A stretch of 64,000 nt of DNA. Source: JBBDRW01 sp040905265 (GTDB taxonomy: Bacteria > Bacteroidota > Rhodothermia > Balneolales > Balneolaceae). Shown piece after piece: positions 54,230 to 63,304 of this stretch. Location of the stretch: positions 1-64,000 of the forward strand of contig JBBDRW010000181.1 in NCBI GenBank assembly GCA_040905265.1. The letters are read 5' to 3'. Position 1 is the first letter of the stretch. Every line of letters begins with the position of its first letter. The notes below the pieces were generated by a model. It did no database searches. It saw nothing but the letters and a program-made list of their open reading frames with translations, and had not been told where the DNA came from. The position numbers and the translations under genes are program-made.

Positions 54230-54903
54230 GATTGCAATATCTGATTTCTGCTGCGAGAGAGAGATGGATCATTATCCTGGAAGACTTACTCTGATCAAAG
54301 TAAATGGCATATGTAAAACCGGTAGTTTGATTGTATCTGTCTGACATATACGTTGAAATCAGATCGAAGCTCCCTGCAGAAAACCACAGGTTAACCTAAA
54401 GTTATCAAACTAACCGCAATAGATTAAATATGATTTCAACTCTGATCGTGATCCTGACCTTGCCAATATAGAACTCTGGCTGTTAAACCAGCCTGGTACC
54501 ATGGTACACATGCCTGAACCCTGCCACCCTCCAGGAATCACGAATTCACCCTGCTTTCATTCAAACTATGCAGGAACATACTGAAACCTGAACCAAACAA
54601 TGCAACTTCCCAAAATGAATTGTATTTTTAACACTTGTAATCTCTCGGGCTTTCGAAGTAGTGACAGGCGGATGTTCAACAACGGAAACATCATTAAACA
54701 TAAACCTGGCTATGGTAACGTGGCTGACAGCCACTTGATATATGCCTGGATAATGAAATATTGAGCCAAGGTTTAAAAAAAATGCTCCTAGTTACCGGTT
54801 ACGTACAGATTTTTCTGAAAATTCCTGTCAAATCATTTTGAAAAGTGGATAAAATCACGGAACATTCTTCCCGAAATTCAGAGACACTCTTTAGCAAGTT
54901 TTT
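54230..54903. promoter_or_regulatory. 674-bp divergent regulatory region before xylB
   Basis: No gene is supported here. Three palindromes stand out: aggttaacct (54388-54397), gtaccatggtac (54496-54507), and gtggctg-a-cagccac (54720-54734, single-base centre). The region must hold the xylBA promoter and that of the operon at 47-54 kb. The palindromes are candidate operators only. Confidence 0.35.
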
Positions 54904-56400
54904 ATGAGGCAAACGAAATTTCTTCTCGGATACGACATAGGGAGTTCATCCATCAAGGCATCCTTGCTGGAAACGGATACCGGAAAAGAGGCCGGAGCTT
55001 CCATATCTCCCAAAAAAGAGATGGGGATGATCTCCGTTCAGTCCGGATGGGCTGAACAGGAGCCTGAAGATTGGTGGAACCATCTCAAAATAGCTACGAA
55101 AGAGCTACTGGCCGAAAGCGGGGCCACCCCTGAGGATATTGGCGCGATTGGCATCTCCTATCAGATGCATGGATTGGTGGCAGTTGACAAACAACAGCAG
55201 GTAGTTCGTCCCTCGATCATCTGGTGCGACAGCAGAGCCTCGGAAATCGGCAACAAGGCATTCAGGGAGATTGGTCCTGAGGCCTGCCTGAAACAGTTCC
55301 TGAACTCTCCCGGTAATTTTACAGCATCCAAACTGAAGTGGGTCCAGGAGAATGAACCGGAAGTCTATTCAAGAATCGACAAGATGATGCTTCCGGGAGA
55401 CTACATCGCCATGAAGCTGAGCGGAACGGTTTCGACCACGGTCTCCGGCCTCTCTGAAGGAATATTGTGGGATTTCCAGTCAGACTCTCTGGCAGGAAAA
55501 CTGCTGGAATATTATGGAATTTCTGAAGATTTGATTCCCAAAGCCCTCCCCTCCTTTGCGATTCACGGTGAAGTTACGAAAGAAGCTGCCCGGGAAGTGG
55601 GGCTGAAAGAGGGAACAAAAATTGCTTATAAGGCGGGTGATCAGCCCAACAATGCGTTTTCTCTGAATGTACTGCATCCCGGAGAGGTTGCCGCAACAGC
55701 CGGTACATCCGGTGTGGTCTATGGAATCAGTGATGAACCGGAATATGATGAGAAGTCGAGAGTCAATACGTTCGTTCATGTGAACCATTCGGCAAAACAG
55801 TCCCGCTATGGAGTCCTGCTCTGTGTCAATGGAACCGGCATTCTGAACAGCTGGCTGAAGCAGAACCTCGGCCTCGGCAACGAACTCACCTACGATGAGA
55901 TGAACCATATTGCGTCATCAGTTCCGATCGGATCGGATGGCGTCACCATCCTGCCGTTCGGCAATGGTGCCGAACGAATCCTTGAAAACCGGGATCTGGG
56001 AGCACAGATCGTCGATCTCCGGTTCAACCGTCATCAAACTGCGCATCTCTTTAGAGCTGCCCAGGAGGGGATCGTCTTTGCACTTCATTACGGTTTTCAG
56101 ATTATGGGACAGATGGGAATGAAAATGCAGACGGTGAAGGCGGGCCATGCAAATATGTTCTTCAGCCCGATCTTCCGGGAAGCGTTTGTAAATACGACCG
56201 GAGCCACACTTGAACTCTATAATACAGACGGCGCACTCGGTGCAGCACGCGGTGCCGGAGTAGGATCAGGAATCTACAAGAAACATGAAGAAGCGTTTGA
56301 AACCCTCTCACTGATTGAGAGCATTGAACCAGACACTTACAAACAAACTCAATACAACGAAGCCTATCAGCGATGGGTAGAAAAACTACAATCTCAATAA
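54904..56400 (+). CDS. xylB: Xylulokinase
   Basis: FGGY-family kinase phosphorylating D-xylulose to xylulose 5-phosphate, cytoplasmic. Of normal length (498 residues). Motifs are LLGYDIGSSSIKASLLETD (phosphate-1 region), ISYQMHGLVAVDKQQQVVRP, IWCDSRASEIGN, and the C-terminal ATP site around AGHANMFFSPIFREAFVNTT with TDGALGAARGAGVG. xylA follows 16 bp downstream. No xylose transporter or XylR is present in the window. Confidence 0.93.
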   Translation: MRQTKFLLGYDIGSSSIKASLLETDTGKEAGASISPKKEMGMISVQSGWAEQEPEDWWNHLKIATKELLAESGATPEDIGAIGISYQMHGLVAVDKQQQVVRPSIIWCDSRASEIGNKAFREIGPEACLKQFLNSPGNFTASKLKWVQENEPEVYSRIDKMMLPGDYIAMKLSGTVSTTVSGLSEGILWDFQSDSLAGKLLEYYGISEDLIPKALPSFAIHGEVTKEAAREVGLKEGTKIAYKAGDQPNNAFSLNVLHPGEVAATAGTSGVVYGISDEPEYDEKSRVNTFVHVNHSAKQSRYGVLLCVNGTGILNSWLKQNLGLGNELTYDEMNHIASSVPIGSDGVTILPFGNGAERILENRDLGAQIVDLRFNRHQTAHLFRAAQEGIVFALHYGFQIMGQMGMKMQTVKAGHANMFFSPIFREAFVNTTGATLELYNTDGALGAARGAGVGSGIYKKHEEAFETLSLIESIEPDTYKQTQYNEAYQRWVEKLQSQ

Positions 56401-56416
56401 TTAATTACCGGACTGC

Positions 56417-57736
56417 ATGAGTACCAACGAGTATTTTCCAAATATTGATACCATCAAGTACGAAGGGCCCGACTCCGACAATCCACTGGCATTTACCTAT
56501 TACCAGGAGGACAAGGTTGTTGCCGGAAAGACCATGAAGGAACACTTTCGGTTTGCCATCGCCTACTGGCACTCTTTTTGTAATGAAAACAGCGATCCGT
56601 TCGGCCCCGGAACCCGTACATTTCCCTGGGAAAAGTCATCCGATCCACTTGATAACGCAAAACACCGGCTGGAGGCGGCATTTGAGTTCTTCACCAAACT
56701 TGGCACCCCTTTTTACTGTTTTCACGACCGTGACCTCGCCCCGGAAGGATCCACGGTAGCCAAATCTGAGAAAAATCTACAGGAACTCGTCAATCTGGCC
56801 AAACAGTACCAAAAAGAGACAGGGATTCAGCTTCTATGGGGTACGGCGAATCTTTTTTCACACCCCCGATATATGAATGGCGCCTCCACTAATCCAGACT
56901 TCGAAGTGGTCTGTCATGCAGCCGCGCAGGTGAAAGCTGCACTGGACGCCACCGTTGAACTCGGCGGTGAAAACTATGTCTTTTGGGGAGGGCGTGAAGG
57001 ATACATGCATCTGTTCAACACCCGGATGAAGCGTGAAATCGACCACATGGGAGAGTTTCTTCGGCAGGCACGGGATTACGGCCGGAAAATCGGCTTCAAG
57101 GGGACCTATCTGATCGAACCCAAGCCGATGGAGCCGACCAAGCAACAGTATGATTTCGATGCCGCTACGGTCATTGGATTCCTGAGAGACCAGGACCTGA
57201 TCGATGACTTCAAACTCAATATCGAAGCGAACCACGTTACACTTGCCGGCCACAGCTTTGCCCATGACCTGATGATCTCTGCAGAGAACGGACTATTAGG
57301 AAGTATCGATGCCAACAGAGGCGACCATCAGAACGGATGGGATACCGATTACTTCCCGACCGACCTGTATGATGCAATCGAAACGATGATCATCCTTCTG
57401 GAAAATGGCGGCATCTCACCCGGCGGATTGAATTTTGATGCCAAAATCCGCAGAAACTCTACCGACCTGGAGGATCTTTTCTATGCCCATATCGGCGGAA
57501 TGGATACGTTTGCCCGCGGCCTTTTGATTGCCGATAACATTTTGAAAGATCCCGCTTTCAAGGAGCTTCGGGATGGACGCTACACCTCATTTGACAGTGG
57601 CAACGGCAAAAAATTCGAAGAGGGAAAACTCGACTTCGGTTCTCTCAGGAACCTTGCCGCAGACAACGGCGAACCGGAGATGAGAAGCGGCCATCAGGAG
57701 CTGGTGGAGAATCTCTTCAACCGGCATATCCGGTAA
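56417..57736 (+). CDS. xylA: Xylose isomerase
   Basis: Converts D-xylose to D-xylulose with divalent metals. This 439-residue protein is the class II form with an N-terminal extension. Active-site parts seen: FCFHD-type His in [13 protein letters not shown], the Lys/Glu pair in [37 protein letters not shown], and the metal-binding [20 protein letters not shown]. Second gene of the xylBA operon, followed by a strong terminator. Confidence 0.96.
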   Translation: MSTNEYFPNIDTIKYEGPDSDNPLAFTYYQEDKVVAGKTMKEHFRFAIAYWHSFCNENSDPFGPGTRTFPWEKSSDPLDNAKHRLEAAFEFFTKLGTPFYCFHDRDLAPEGSTVAKSEKNLQELVNLAKQYQKETGIQLLWGTANLFSHPRYMNGASTNPDFEVVCHAAAQVKAALDATVELGGENYVFWGGREGYMHLFNTRMKREIDHMGEFLRQARDYGRKIGFKGTYLIEPKPMEPTKQQYDFDAATVIGFLRDQDLIDDFKLNIEANHVTLAGHSFAHDLMISAENGLLGSIDANRGDHQNGWDTDYFPTDLYDAIETMIILLENGGISPGGLNFDAKIRRNSTDLEDLFYAHIGGMDTFARGLLIADNILKDPAFKELRDGRYTSFDSGNGKKFEEGKLDFGSLRNLAADNGEPEMRSGHQELVENLFNRHIR

Positions 57737-57782
57737 ATTCAGCTGACAACAATCTGTTCATCGAACAGCTGGTTTCATATCC

Positions 57783-57821
57783 AAAAAAAGCCGATTACCC
57801 CGATGGTAATTGGCTTTTTTT
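57783..57821 (+). terminator. Rho-independent terminator of xylBA
   Basis: A 17-bp stem with one G-T pair (57783-57799 with 57805-57821) and a 5-nt loop, ending in a run of seven T. It starts 47 bp after the xylA stop. It also has A-rich symmetry, so it may serve the convergent lipoprotein gene. Confidence 0.93.
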
Positions 57822-57837
57822 ATATGGAATTGGTTCT

Positions 57838-58428
57838 CTATCGAACATAACGGGTCGCTTCATCAGAAACAGTCAGATCAAAAAATTCGATATTTACATA
57901 CATCTCATTGATCGGATAGATTGAAATACGACGGTTACCATCAATCTTGATCCAGGCTTCCCGCTCATGTTCCGGGTGTTCGATCTTACGGAAACCGGAA
58001 CCATACAACTCCTCGAAATAGTCAATCAGTTCGGGGATCATCCGGTCTGTAAAATACTCGCTGTTTCCCGGATTCCAGTCATCATATTTGATGCTGCAAA
58101 AGAGTTCATAGAGGCGATCCTCATGAAAGTTTCCGACGATATGAATTGTTGCAGGATAGGGCAACTCCTCAAACGGATAGATAATTTGCGACATTCCCCG
58201 TACGATATCCCGTTGGTTTAACTCTACGCCGTGATGGTAAAAGTCGCGGGTTTCCATTCCAAGACGGTAACCAAGAAGAACCTCATCCTCACGGAACTCT
58301 TTGGACAATTCCTGCTCAACCCAGGTATCGTAATCGATCTCCCGATTGCAGGAGATAAAACAGATCCCCGTAAAAAGAAGCAGGATTAGAAATTGAACCG
58401 TTCCTTGCACCTTGTAATGTTTTGACAT
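57838..58428 (-). CDS. Small lipoprotein, paralog of 62624-63187
   Basis: A 196-residue predicted lipoprotein (lipobox CFISC near residue 27), family not recognised. It is a clear paralog of the 187-residue protein at 62624-63187. Shared are the start pattern C-x4-DY-x6-EL, then LGYRLGMETRDFYHHGVELNQR-like (here about residues 50-71), a YFEELYGSGFRKIEHPE-like segment, and EAWIKIDGNRRISIY near the C-terminus. Both copies stand downstream of FG-GAP/ASPIC genes, so the two families may cooperate. Confidence 0.78.
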   Translation of the reverse strand: MSKHYKVQGTVQFLILLLFTGICFISCNREIDYDTWVEQELSKEFREDEVLLGYRLGMETRDFYHHGVELNQRDIVRGMSQIIYPFEELPYPATIHIVGNFHEDRLYELFCSIKYDDWNPGNSEYFTDRMIPELIDYFEELYGSGFRKIEHPEHEREAWIKIDGNRRISIYPINEMYVNIEFFDLTVSDEATRYVR

Positions 58429-58586
58429 GACTTGTATGGATCGTGGTAAATGAGTTGAATAGATAATTAAGCTGTTTTCCAGAAAGTGAAAAACAACGAA
58501 ATCAACAGATCATATACAAGCAGAGGTTTGCATCTGCCGGCTTGCAAATGGCTCAATCTCCTCTAAAGTCAAGTTCATTACCCTGC

Positions 58587-59024
58587 CTATCTCTTCGTTC
58601 GAACCACAATTGCTCCATTTGCTGCTCGCATACCGTACTGTTGCATTGCTTCTGAGCTTCGCAGTACAGAAACCGACTCGATATCTGCGACCGAAACTGA
58701 TTGCTCCAGTTGTGAGAACTGATTCCCCAACTGAATCTGATCCAGAACAAACAGTGGCGAGTTATCGCCAGAGAAAGTCGAAACACCCCGTAATCGAATA
58801 TTTGTCACTCCTCCCGAATCAGAAAACTGTAACCCCGGAATACGTCTCAGATAATCCAACAGACTCAGGTCCGGGTTATCAATCTCGATCTGATATCCCT
58901 CTCCCTGCTCCATACGGTCGTCCTCTCTGTCAGCAGTTGTGCCGGCAGTACTGCATGCAGAAATCAACAGTACAACCAGGATGACTCCGGTGATTGTAAT
59001 AAGAAACCGGCTTATTTGGTTCAT
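58587..59024 (-). CDS. Stand-alone TonB-dependent receptor plug domain lipoprotein
   Basis: A 145-residue lipoprotein (lipobox LISAC near residue 23) with an AGGAGG Shine-Dalgarno about 6 bases before the ATG at 59024. After a short linker it contains a single plug domain as in SusC-type receptors: LDYLRRIPGLQFSDSGGVTN, IRLRGVSTFSGDNSPLFVLD and VADIESVSVLRSSEAMQQYG, ending with GANGAIV-like AANGAIVVRTKR. No beta-barrel follows. Such orphan plugs may bind partner proteins or TonB. It lies 180 bp downstream of the giant FG-GAP gene. Confidence 0.84.
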   Translation of the reverse strand: MNQISRFLITITGVILVVLLISACSTAGTTADREDDRMEQGEGYQIEIDNPDLSLLDYLRRIPGLQFSDSGGVTNIRLRGVSTFSGDNSPLFVLDQIQLGNQFSQLEQSVSVADIESVSVLRSSEAMQQYGMRAANGAIVVRTKR

Positions 59025-59204
59025 CTCATTCCTCCTATTTGCATTATTAATAGACAAAAACACCTTCTCTACGTATAAGACCGGTGAAAAGCAGGGAACC
59101 ACTACAGGAATTTTCGTTTCACCTCTCTATTCATCTTTTCCATGACTCTGAATAGAGATATCCTGCCATCTATTCAAGAACTCCTCATAATCAACTATTG
59201 GAAT

Positions 59205-62200
59205 TCATGGTATCATGACCCGGAATAGTTCGGGTTCCCGGTTGTGTCTCACGGCCACCAGGAGTCTCTGGCCATCGGCAGTCTCCAGTTCAAGGATCTG
59301 CCGCACGGCCCCCGGCAGCCCGAACCCGCTCTGCCCCGGATGCAGGGAGGCCAGGTCACCCGGGCCACCGCTGCGGATCACTACCCCGTGCAGGGCGTCA
59401 TAAGGGCCGGCTATCGGCTTCACCTCATAGAGATTGCCTCCCAAAACCAACATCCTCTCCTCTGCCCCGGCCAGAATCCCGCTCCAGATCCCATAGACCG
59501 GGGAGAGTTGCGCCCGCAGCGGAAGCCGCTCCACATCCACACCTCCCTCCCGGTTCCAGACTACCACACTGGCCAGTTCCCGCGCCTCCAGAAGATGTGC
59601 TCGCGATAGCTCCCCATCCCGGAAAATCTCCTGGACCGTCTGGCCCGCATAACTCGCGTAATCCGGATACCGCACCTCCAGCGACGGAATCTCTTCGAGC
59701 AGTTCATGGCGAAGGGCAACCGGATAGTCCCGGCCCTGATCCGGTATACTCAGAATCTGATCGATCAACCCGTTGCCGTCCAGGTCTCCTACCCACATCC
59801 GGACCGGGTGCTCCGCAGTGGCCCGAAACTGTGAGTTCAGGCCGTGGTTGCCCAGAACCAGATCCGGACGGCCGTCCCCATTCAAATCCGCTACATGCAC
59901 CCGGTTCCACCAGCCCGTCAGCTCCGACAGGCCCAGCCCGGCCGTCACCTCCTCCAGGCGATCTCCCCGATTCAGAAACAGCCGCGGCGGCATCCATTCA
60001 CCAACCACCACCAGATCCTGACGGCCGTCTCCATCCCAATCCAGCCAGGCCGCATCGGTCACCATCCCCAGTTCGGCAAACGCTCCGCTCCACTGCCCGC
60101 TCACATCCCTGAAACTTCCCTCTCCATCATTTGCCAGCAGATATCCCCGGCCGGGCAGCCCTACCGCAAACTGACGCAGCCGTTCTCCCACAAACAGATC
60201 CAAAGCTCCATTGCCGGTCACATCCGCAACCGCCACCGACGACCCCGAGACAAACCGCTCTCGTGTCGGAAAAATTTGGCCGGACCGTTCAAAGCCTCCT
60301 CTGCCGTCTCCCAGGTAGAGACGATCCAGAAGCGCCGAAGAGGCGGAGGAGAAGGAGTTGCCTCCGCTCACCACATACAGATCCAGATGGCCGTCCCCGG
60401 TCGCATCAAACAGTACACAGTCGACATCCTCTGATACCGCATCGGCCTCAAAAGCCGGAACCCTTCTCCTCTCAAACCCGCCGGAGCCATCCTGCAGAAA
60501 AAGGGCTCCCGGCTGATCCCGTGCTCCACCCAGATAGAGATCCTCCAGTCCGTCGCCCGTCACATCACCGCGGCAGGCCGCCGGGCCTTCCGTGGACCGC
60601 ATATGAACCAGCAGACGCTCACGCGTAAAGTCTGTATAACCATATCCCTGGTGCGTCCACTCCAGGCCGAGATCAGCGCCCGCAAGCGGCTCCAGCAACG
60701 GCCCTGCGGAAACCAGCTGGTCTCCGGCCATCAGGGCAAGGGGGGCAGCCGGCTCTTCGGCAGGCCCGGCGCGGGATTGCGACAGCTCCAGACGGGCCGG
60801 CAGCTCCAGATCCACAAGACGGGTCACCCGGCCGTCCGGCCAGCGAAGGCGCAGGGAATCGATACGGGAGGCCGCTCCAACCCCTACGTGCAAGCCAGGC
60901 GATACACTCGACTGGAATCCGCGCTGCAGCATATGTTCCCGATACCAGTACTCTCCGCCAGCCCAGACTTCAAGCTGGGCTCCGACCGCTTGTGTATTGG
61001 GCGCTTCTCCCTCCAGATGCACCTGCAGCCAGTTCCGGTCAGGATACAGCTCCGGGGCACGGTTGCGGTAGATCCGCAGCGGGCCGTTTACATCGTTTAC
61101 CACAAGATCCAGGGACCCGTCCCCATTCAGGTCCCCCCATGCGGCACCACTCGAAAATCCCGGCTCGCCCAACCCCCACTCCCGGCTGCGCTCCTCAAAC
61201 TCCAGATCCCCCAGATTCGAAAACAGAACATTCCCCACAGGCTCTGACGGGATCATATCAATCAACCGTTCAAAATCAACATTTATTCCGGTAACGATCG
61301 ATCGAACCATGTCAGGTGTTTGCACTTCACCCAGATAATCCAGATTGGTAATATCCTGAACAAGGCCATTGGTTACATAGATGTCATTGAATCCGTTGTG
61401 GTCAAAATCGGCCATCAGGACCGCCCAGCTCCAGTCTGTCGCTTCGGTGCCGGCCAGTCGGCCCGCTTCGGACCAGCTCCCGTTCCCGTGATTCAGCTGC
61501 AGCGTGTTGCGGGTAAACTGGTGTCCGTACCCATAATCGTACTTTTCCTGGTAGAGGTCCCACCCTTCGAACGTTGTCATTGATTTTAGCCGTCTATCCA
61601 GAAACGGCAGCATATCGGCAACGTAAATGTCCGGCCATCCGTTATTGGTCAGGTCGGCTATATCCGAACCCATGGATGCGGCACTTATACTCCGCAATTG
61701 ATCCTCAAGTACCTCCCGGAACGTGCCGTCTCCGTTGTTCAGGTAGAGGTAATCCCGTTCGAAGAAATCGTTGGCAATGTAGAGGTCCGGCAGACCGTCT
61801 CTGTTCACATCCGCAACAGAAGCACTGAGAGAAAAACCGATATCACTTCCATATATATCCGCCTCTTTTGAGATATCCCTGAAAACTCCGCCTTCATTTC
61901 TGAATAGCTTGTCCCCTCCCATCGTATTTCGTAATTCCCGCTGGTTATCCTCCATATCAAAGTTTCCGATGGCTGTATTGGAATTATTGAGCAGATACAT
62001 ATCCAGCAATCCATCCCCATCCATATCGAAAAAGACCGCATGTATGCCAAAACCGGGGTCATCCAGGCCATATTCAGCAGCTTTTTCTGAAAAAGTAACT
62101 TCTCCCTGATCGCTTCCGTTGTTGATATAGAGCCGGTTTCTACGGCTTTCCGGTTCACCCGGGCCGGAAAGGGTTAAGTAAATATCCAAAAGGCCGTCTC

Positions 62201-62582
62201 CATTGACATCTGCCAGGCTTACACCGGTCGTCCACTTTGCTTTCGTACTCAAACCGGACTCCACTGTAATATCTTCAAATTGATACTCTCCTGCATTTTT
62301 ATAGAGACGATAACCGACACCATTTCCGGTTACAAAGATATCAGGCAGCCCATCGCCGGTAAGATCACCGATGGCAACTCCGCCTCCGTTATAGAAATTA
62401 CGGTATCGATAGATATTGAAATCGGTGTCAAATGGCAGGTTATTTTCAAAATCAATACCCGTCTGATCCGTAGAGAGCCGTTCAAAAAGTGGCTTATATT
62501 CCATCTCTCTGTCCGAACAGGAGAGGATTACAAACATCAGTACCCATAACCATATGCTTTTATAAAATCGTCTGTTACCCAT
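59205..62582 (-). CDS. Giant CRTAC1-type FG-GAP/ASPIC-UnbV lipoprotein (copy 1)
   Basis: A 1125-residue lipoprotein (start at 62582, GGAG four bases upstream, lipobox VILSC near residue 18; an ATG at 62585 or a TTG at 62627 is possible). FG-GAP blades at about 55-480 (IGDLTGDGLPDIFVTGNG, ADVNRDGLPDLYIANDFF); ASPIC/UnbV at about 508-600 (LRLRWPDGRVTRLVDLELPA); second FG-GAP set at 650-900 (GDVTGDGLEDLYLGGARD, LDWDGDGRQDLVVVGEW); then a C-terminal tail. From about 61200 to the 3' end the DNA is far more GC-rich than the 5' part. The last 680 bp are almost identical to those of copy 2. Function unknown; probably cell-surface. Confidence 0.88.
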   Translation of the reverse strand: MGNRRFYKSIWLWVLMFVILSCSDREMEYKPLFERLSTDQTGIDFENNLPFDTDFNIYRYRNFYNGGGVAIGDLTGDGLPDIFVTGNGVGYRLYKNAGEYQFEDITVESGLSTKAKWTTGVSLADVNGDGLLDIYLTLSGPGEPESRRNRLYINNGSDQGEVTFSEKAAEYGLDDPGFGIHAVFFDMDGDGLLDMYLLNNSNTAIGNFDMEDNQRELRNTMGGDKLFRNEGGVFRDISKEADIYGSDIGFSLSASVADVNRDGLPDLYIANDFFERDYLYLNNGDGTFREVLEDQLRSISAASMGSDIADLTNNGWPDIYVADMLPFLDRRLKSMTTFEGWDLYQEKYDYGYGHQFTRNTLQLNHGNGSWSEAGRLAGTEATDWSWAVLMADFDHNGFNDIYVTNGLVQDITNLDYLGEVQTPDMVRSIVTGINVDFERLIDMIPSEPVGNVLFSNLGDLEFEERSREWGLGEPGFSSGAAWGDLNGDGSLDLVVNDVNGPLRIYRNRAPELYPDRNWLQVHLEGEAPNTQAVGAQLEVWAGGEYWYREHMLQRGFQSSVSPGLHVGVGAASRIDSLRLRWPDGRVTRLVDLELPARLELSQSRAGPAEEPAAPLALMAGDQLVSAGPLLEPLAGADLGLEWTHQGYGYTDFTRERLLVHMRSTEGPAACRGDVTGDGLEDLYLGGARDQPGALFLQDGSGGFERRRVPAFEADAVSEDVDCVLFDATGDGHLDLYVVSGGNSFSSASSALLDRLYLGDGRGGFERSGQIFPTRERFVSGSSVAVADVTGNGALDLFVGERLRQFAVGLPGRGYLLANDGEGSFRDVSGQWSGAFAELGMVTDAAWLDWDGDGRQDLVVVGEWMPPRLFLNRGDRLEEVTAGLGLSELTGWWNRVHVADLNGDGRPDLVLGNHGLNSQFRATAEHPVRMWVGDLDGNGLIDQILSIPDQGRDYPVALRHELLEEIPSLEVRYPDYASYAGQTVQEIFRDGELSRAHLLEARELASVVVWNREGGVDVERLPLRAQLSPVYGIWSGILAGAEERMLVLGGNLYEVKPIAGPYDALHGVVIRSGGPGDLASLHPGQSGFGLPGAVRQILELETADGQRLLVAVRHNREPELFRVMIP
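59218..59897. repeat. Near-identical 680-bp repeat, copy 1
   Basis: Aligns without gaps to 63321-64000 with one base difference (G at 59264 versus C at 63367). It covers the 3' end of the FG-GAP gene. The real repeat extends beyond the window edge on the copy 2 side. Confidence 0.97.
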
Positions 62583-62623
62583 CATACTCCAAAACAATAT
62601 CAGTTCAATCTCTATACGTTGAC

Positions 62624-63187
62624 TCAATCATCCGTGATTGCCGAAAGATCTAAAAATTCTGCGCGAGCCCTCATATCATCCCTTCGGAACACAAGAATAC
62701 GTCGATTTCCATCAATTTTTAACCAGGCCTCTACTCCTGTCTCGGGATGATCGGTTCTAATAAATCCCGGCCCATATATATCTTCGTAGTAGTCCAGAAT
62801 CTCTACAATCAGGCTATCGGAAAAGAGGTCTCGGTTCCAGGGAGACCAAGAGTAATAGGAGAATTCAACAGGCATGCGAACGATCCTGTCACGGTGAAAG
62901 TCGGGATAAAATGTCATCTTTGCCGGATGAGTAAACTCATCGATCCGGTACTCAACCTGATTGCCTCCTGTAACGATCCCCTGCTGGTTGAGGCTCCAGC
63001 TATGTTCAAAAAATTGTTCCTTGTGCATTCCGAAATGGTAACCCAGAAAAAGAGAGTCGTTGAGGACACCGCTTGCCAGTTCACGCTGTACCATACGTTC
63101 GTAATCCGATCCCTCTTGGCAGGAGATTATGGATATTAGTGACAAAAATAAGATATAGCACAAAAGTTGACAGACTCTCATTTGCAT
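62624..63187 (-). CDS. Small lipoprotein, paralog of 57838-58428
   Basis: A 187-residue predicted lipoprotein (lipobox SIISC near residue 23). Same unnamed family as 57838-58428: FLGYHFGMHKEQFFEHSWSL, ILDYYEDIYGPGFIRTDHPE, EAWLKIDGNRRILVF. The copies are diverged, unlike the FG-GAP 3' ends, so they are an older duplication. It is located between the truncated-by-window copy 2 and copy 1 of the FG-GAP genes; its stop overlaps a possible TTG start of copy 1. Confidence 0.78.
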   Translation of the reverse strand: MQMRVCQLLCYILFLSLISIISCQEGSDYERMVQRELASGVLNDSLFLGYHFGMHKEQFFEHSWSLNQQGIVTGGNQVEYRIDEFTHPAKMTFYPDFHRDRIVRMPVEFSYYSWSPWNRDLFSDSLIVEILDYYEDIYGPGFIRTDHPETGVEAWLKIDGNRRILVFRRDDMRARAEFLDLSAITDD

Positions 63188-63304
63188 AACAATTTAATAA
63201 TGAAACTTTTGAGTAATTGAACGTCCTGCCATTCATTGTGAGCAGAACGAATGATGAAACGATCCTTCCTCACCGATGAAAATTCATGGTATCATACAGA
63301 GATA

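Noticed and set aside
60603..61247. Long plus-strand frames (up to 214 codons) opposite the giant FG-GAP gene
   Set aside because: They occur only in the GC-rich part, where stop codons are rare, and encode Pro/Arg/Gln-rich sequence with no domain.
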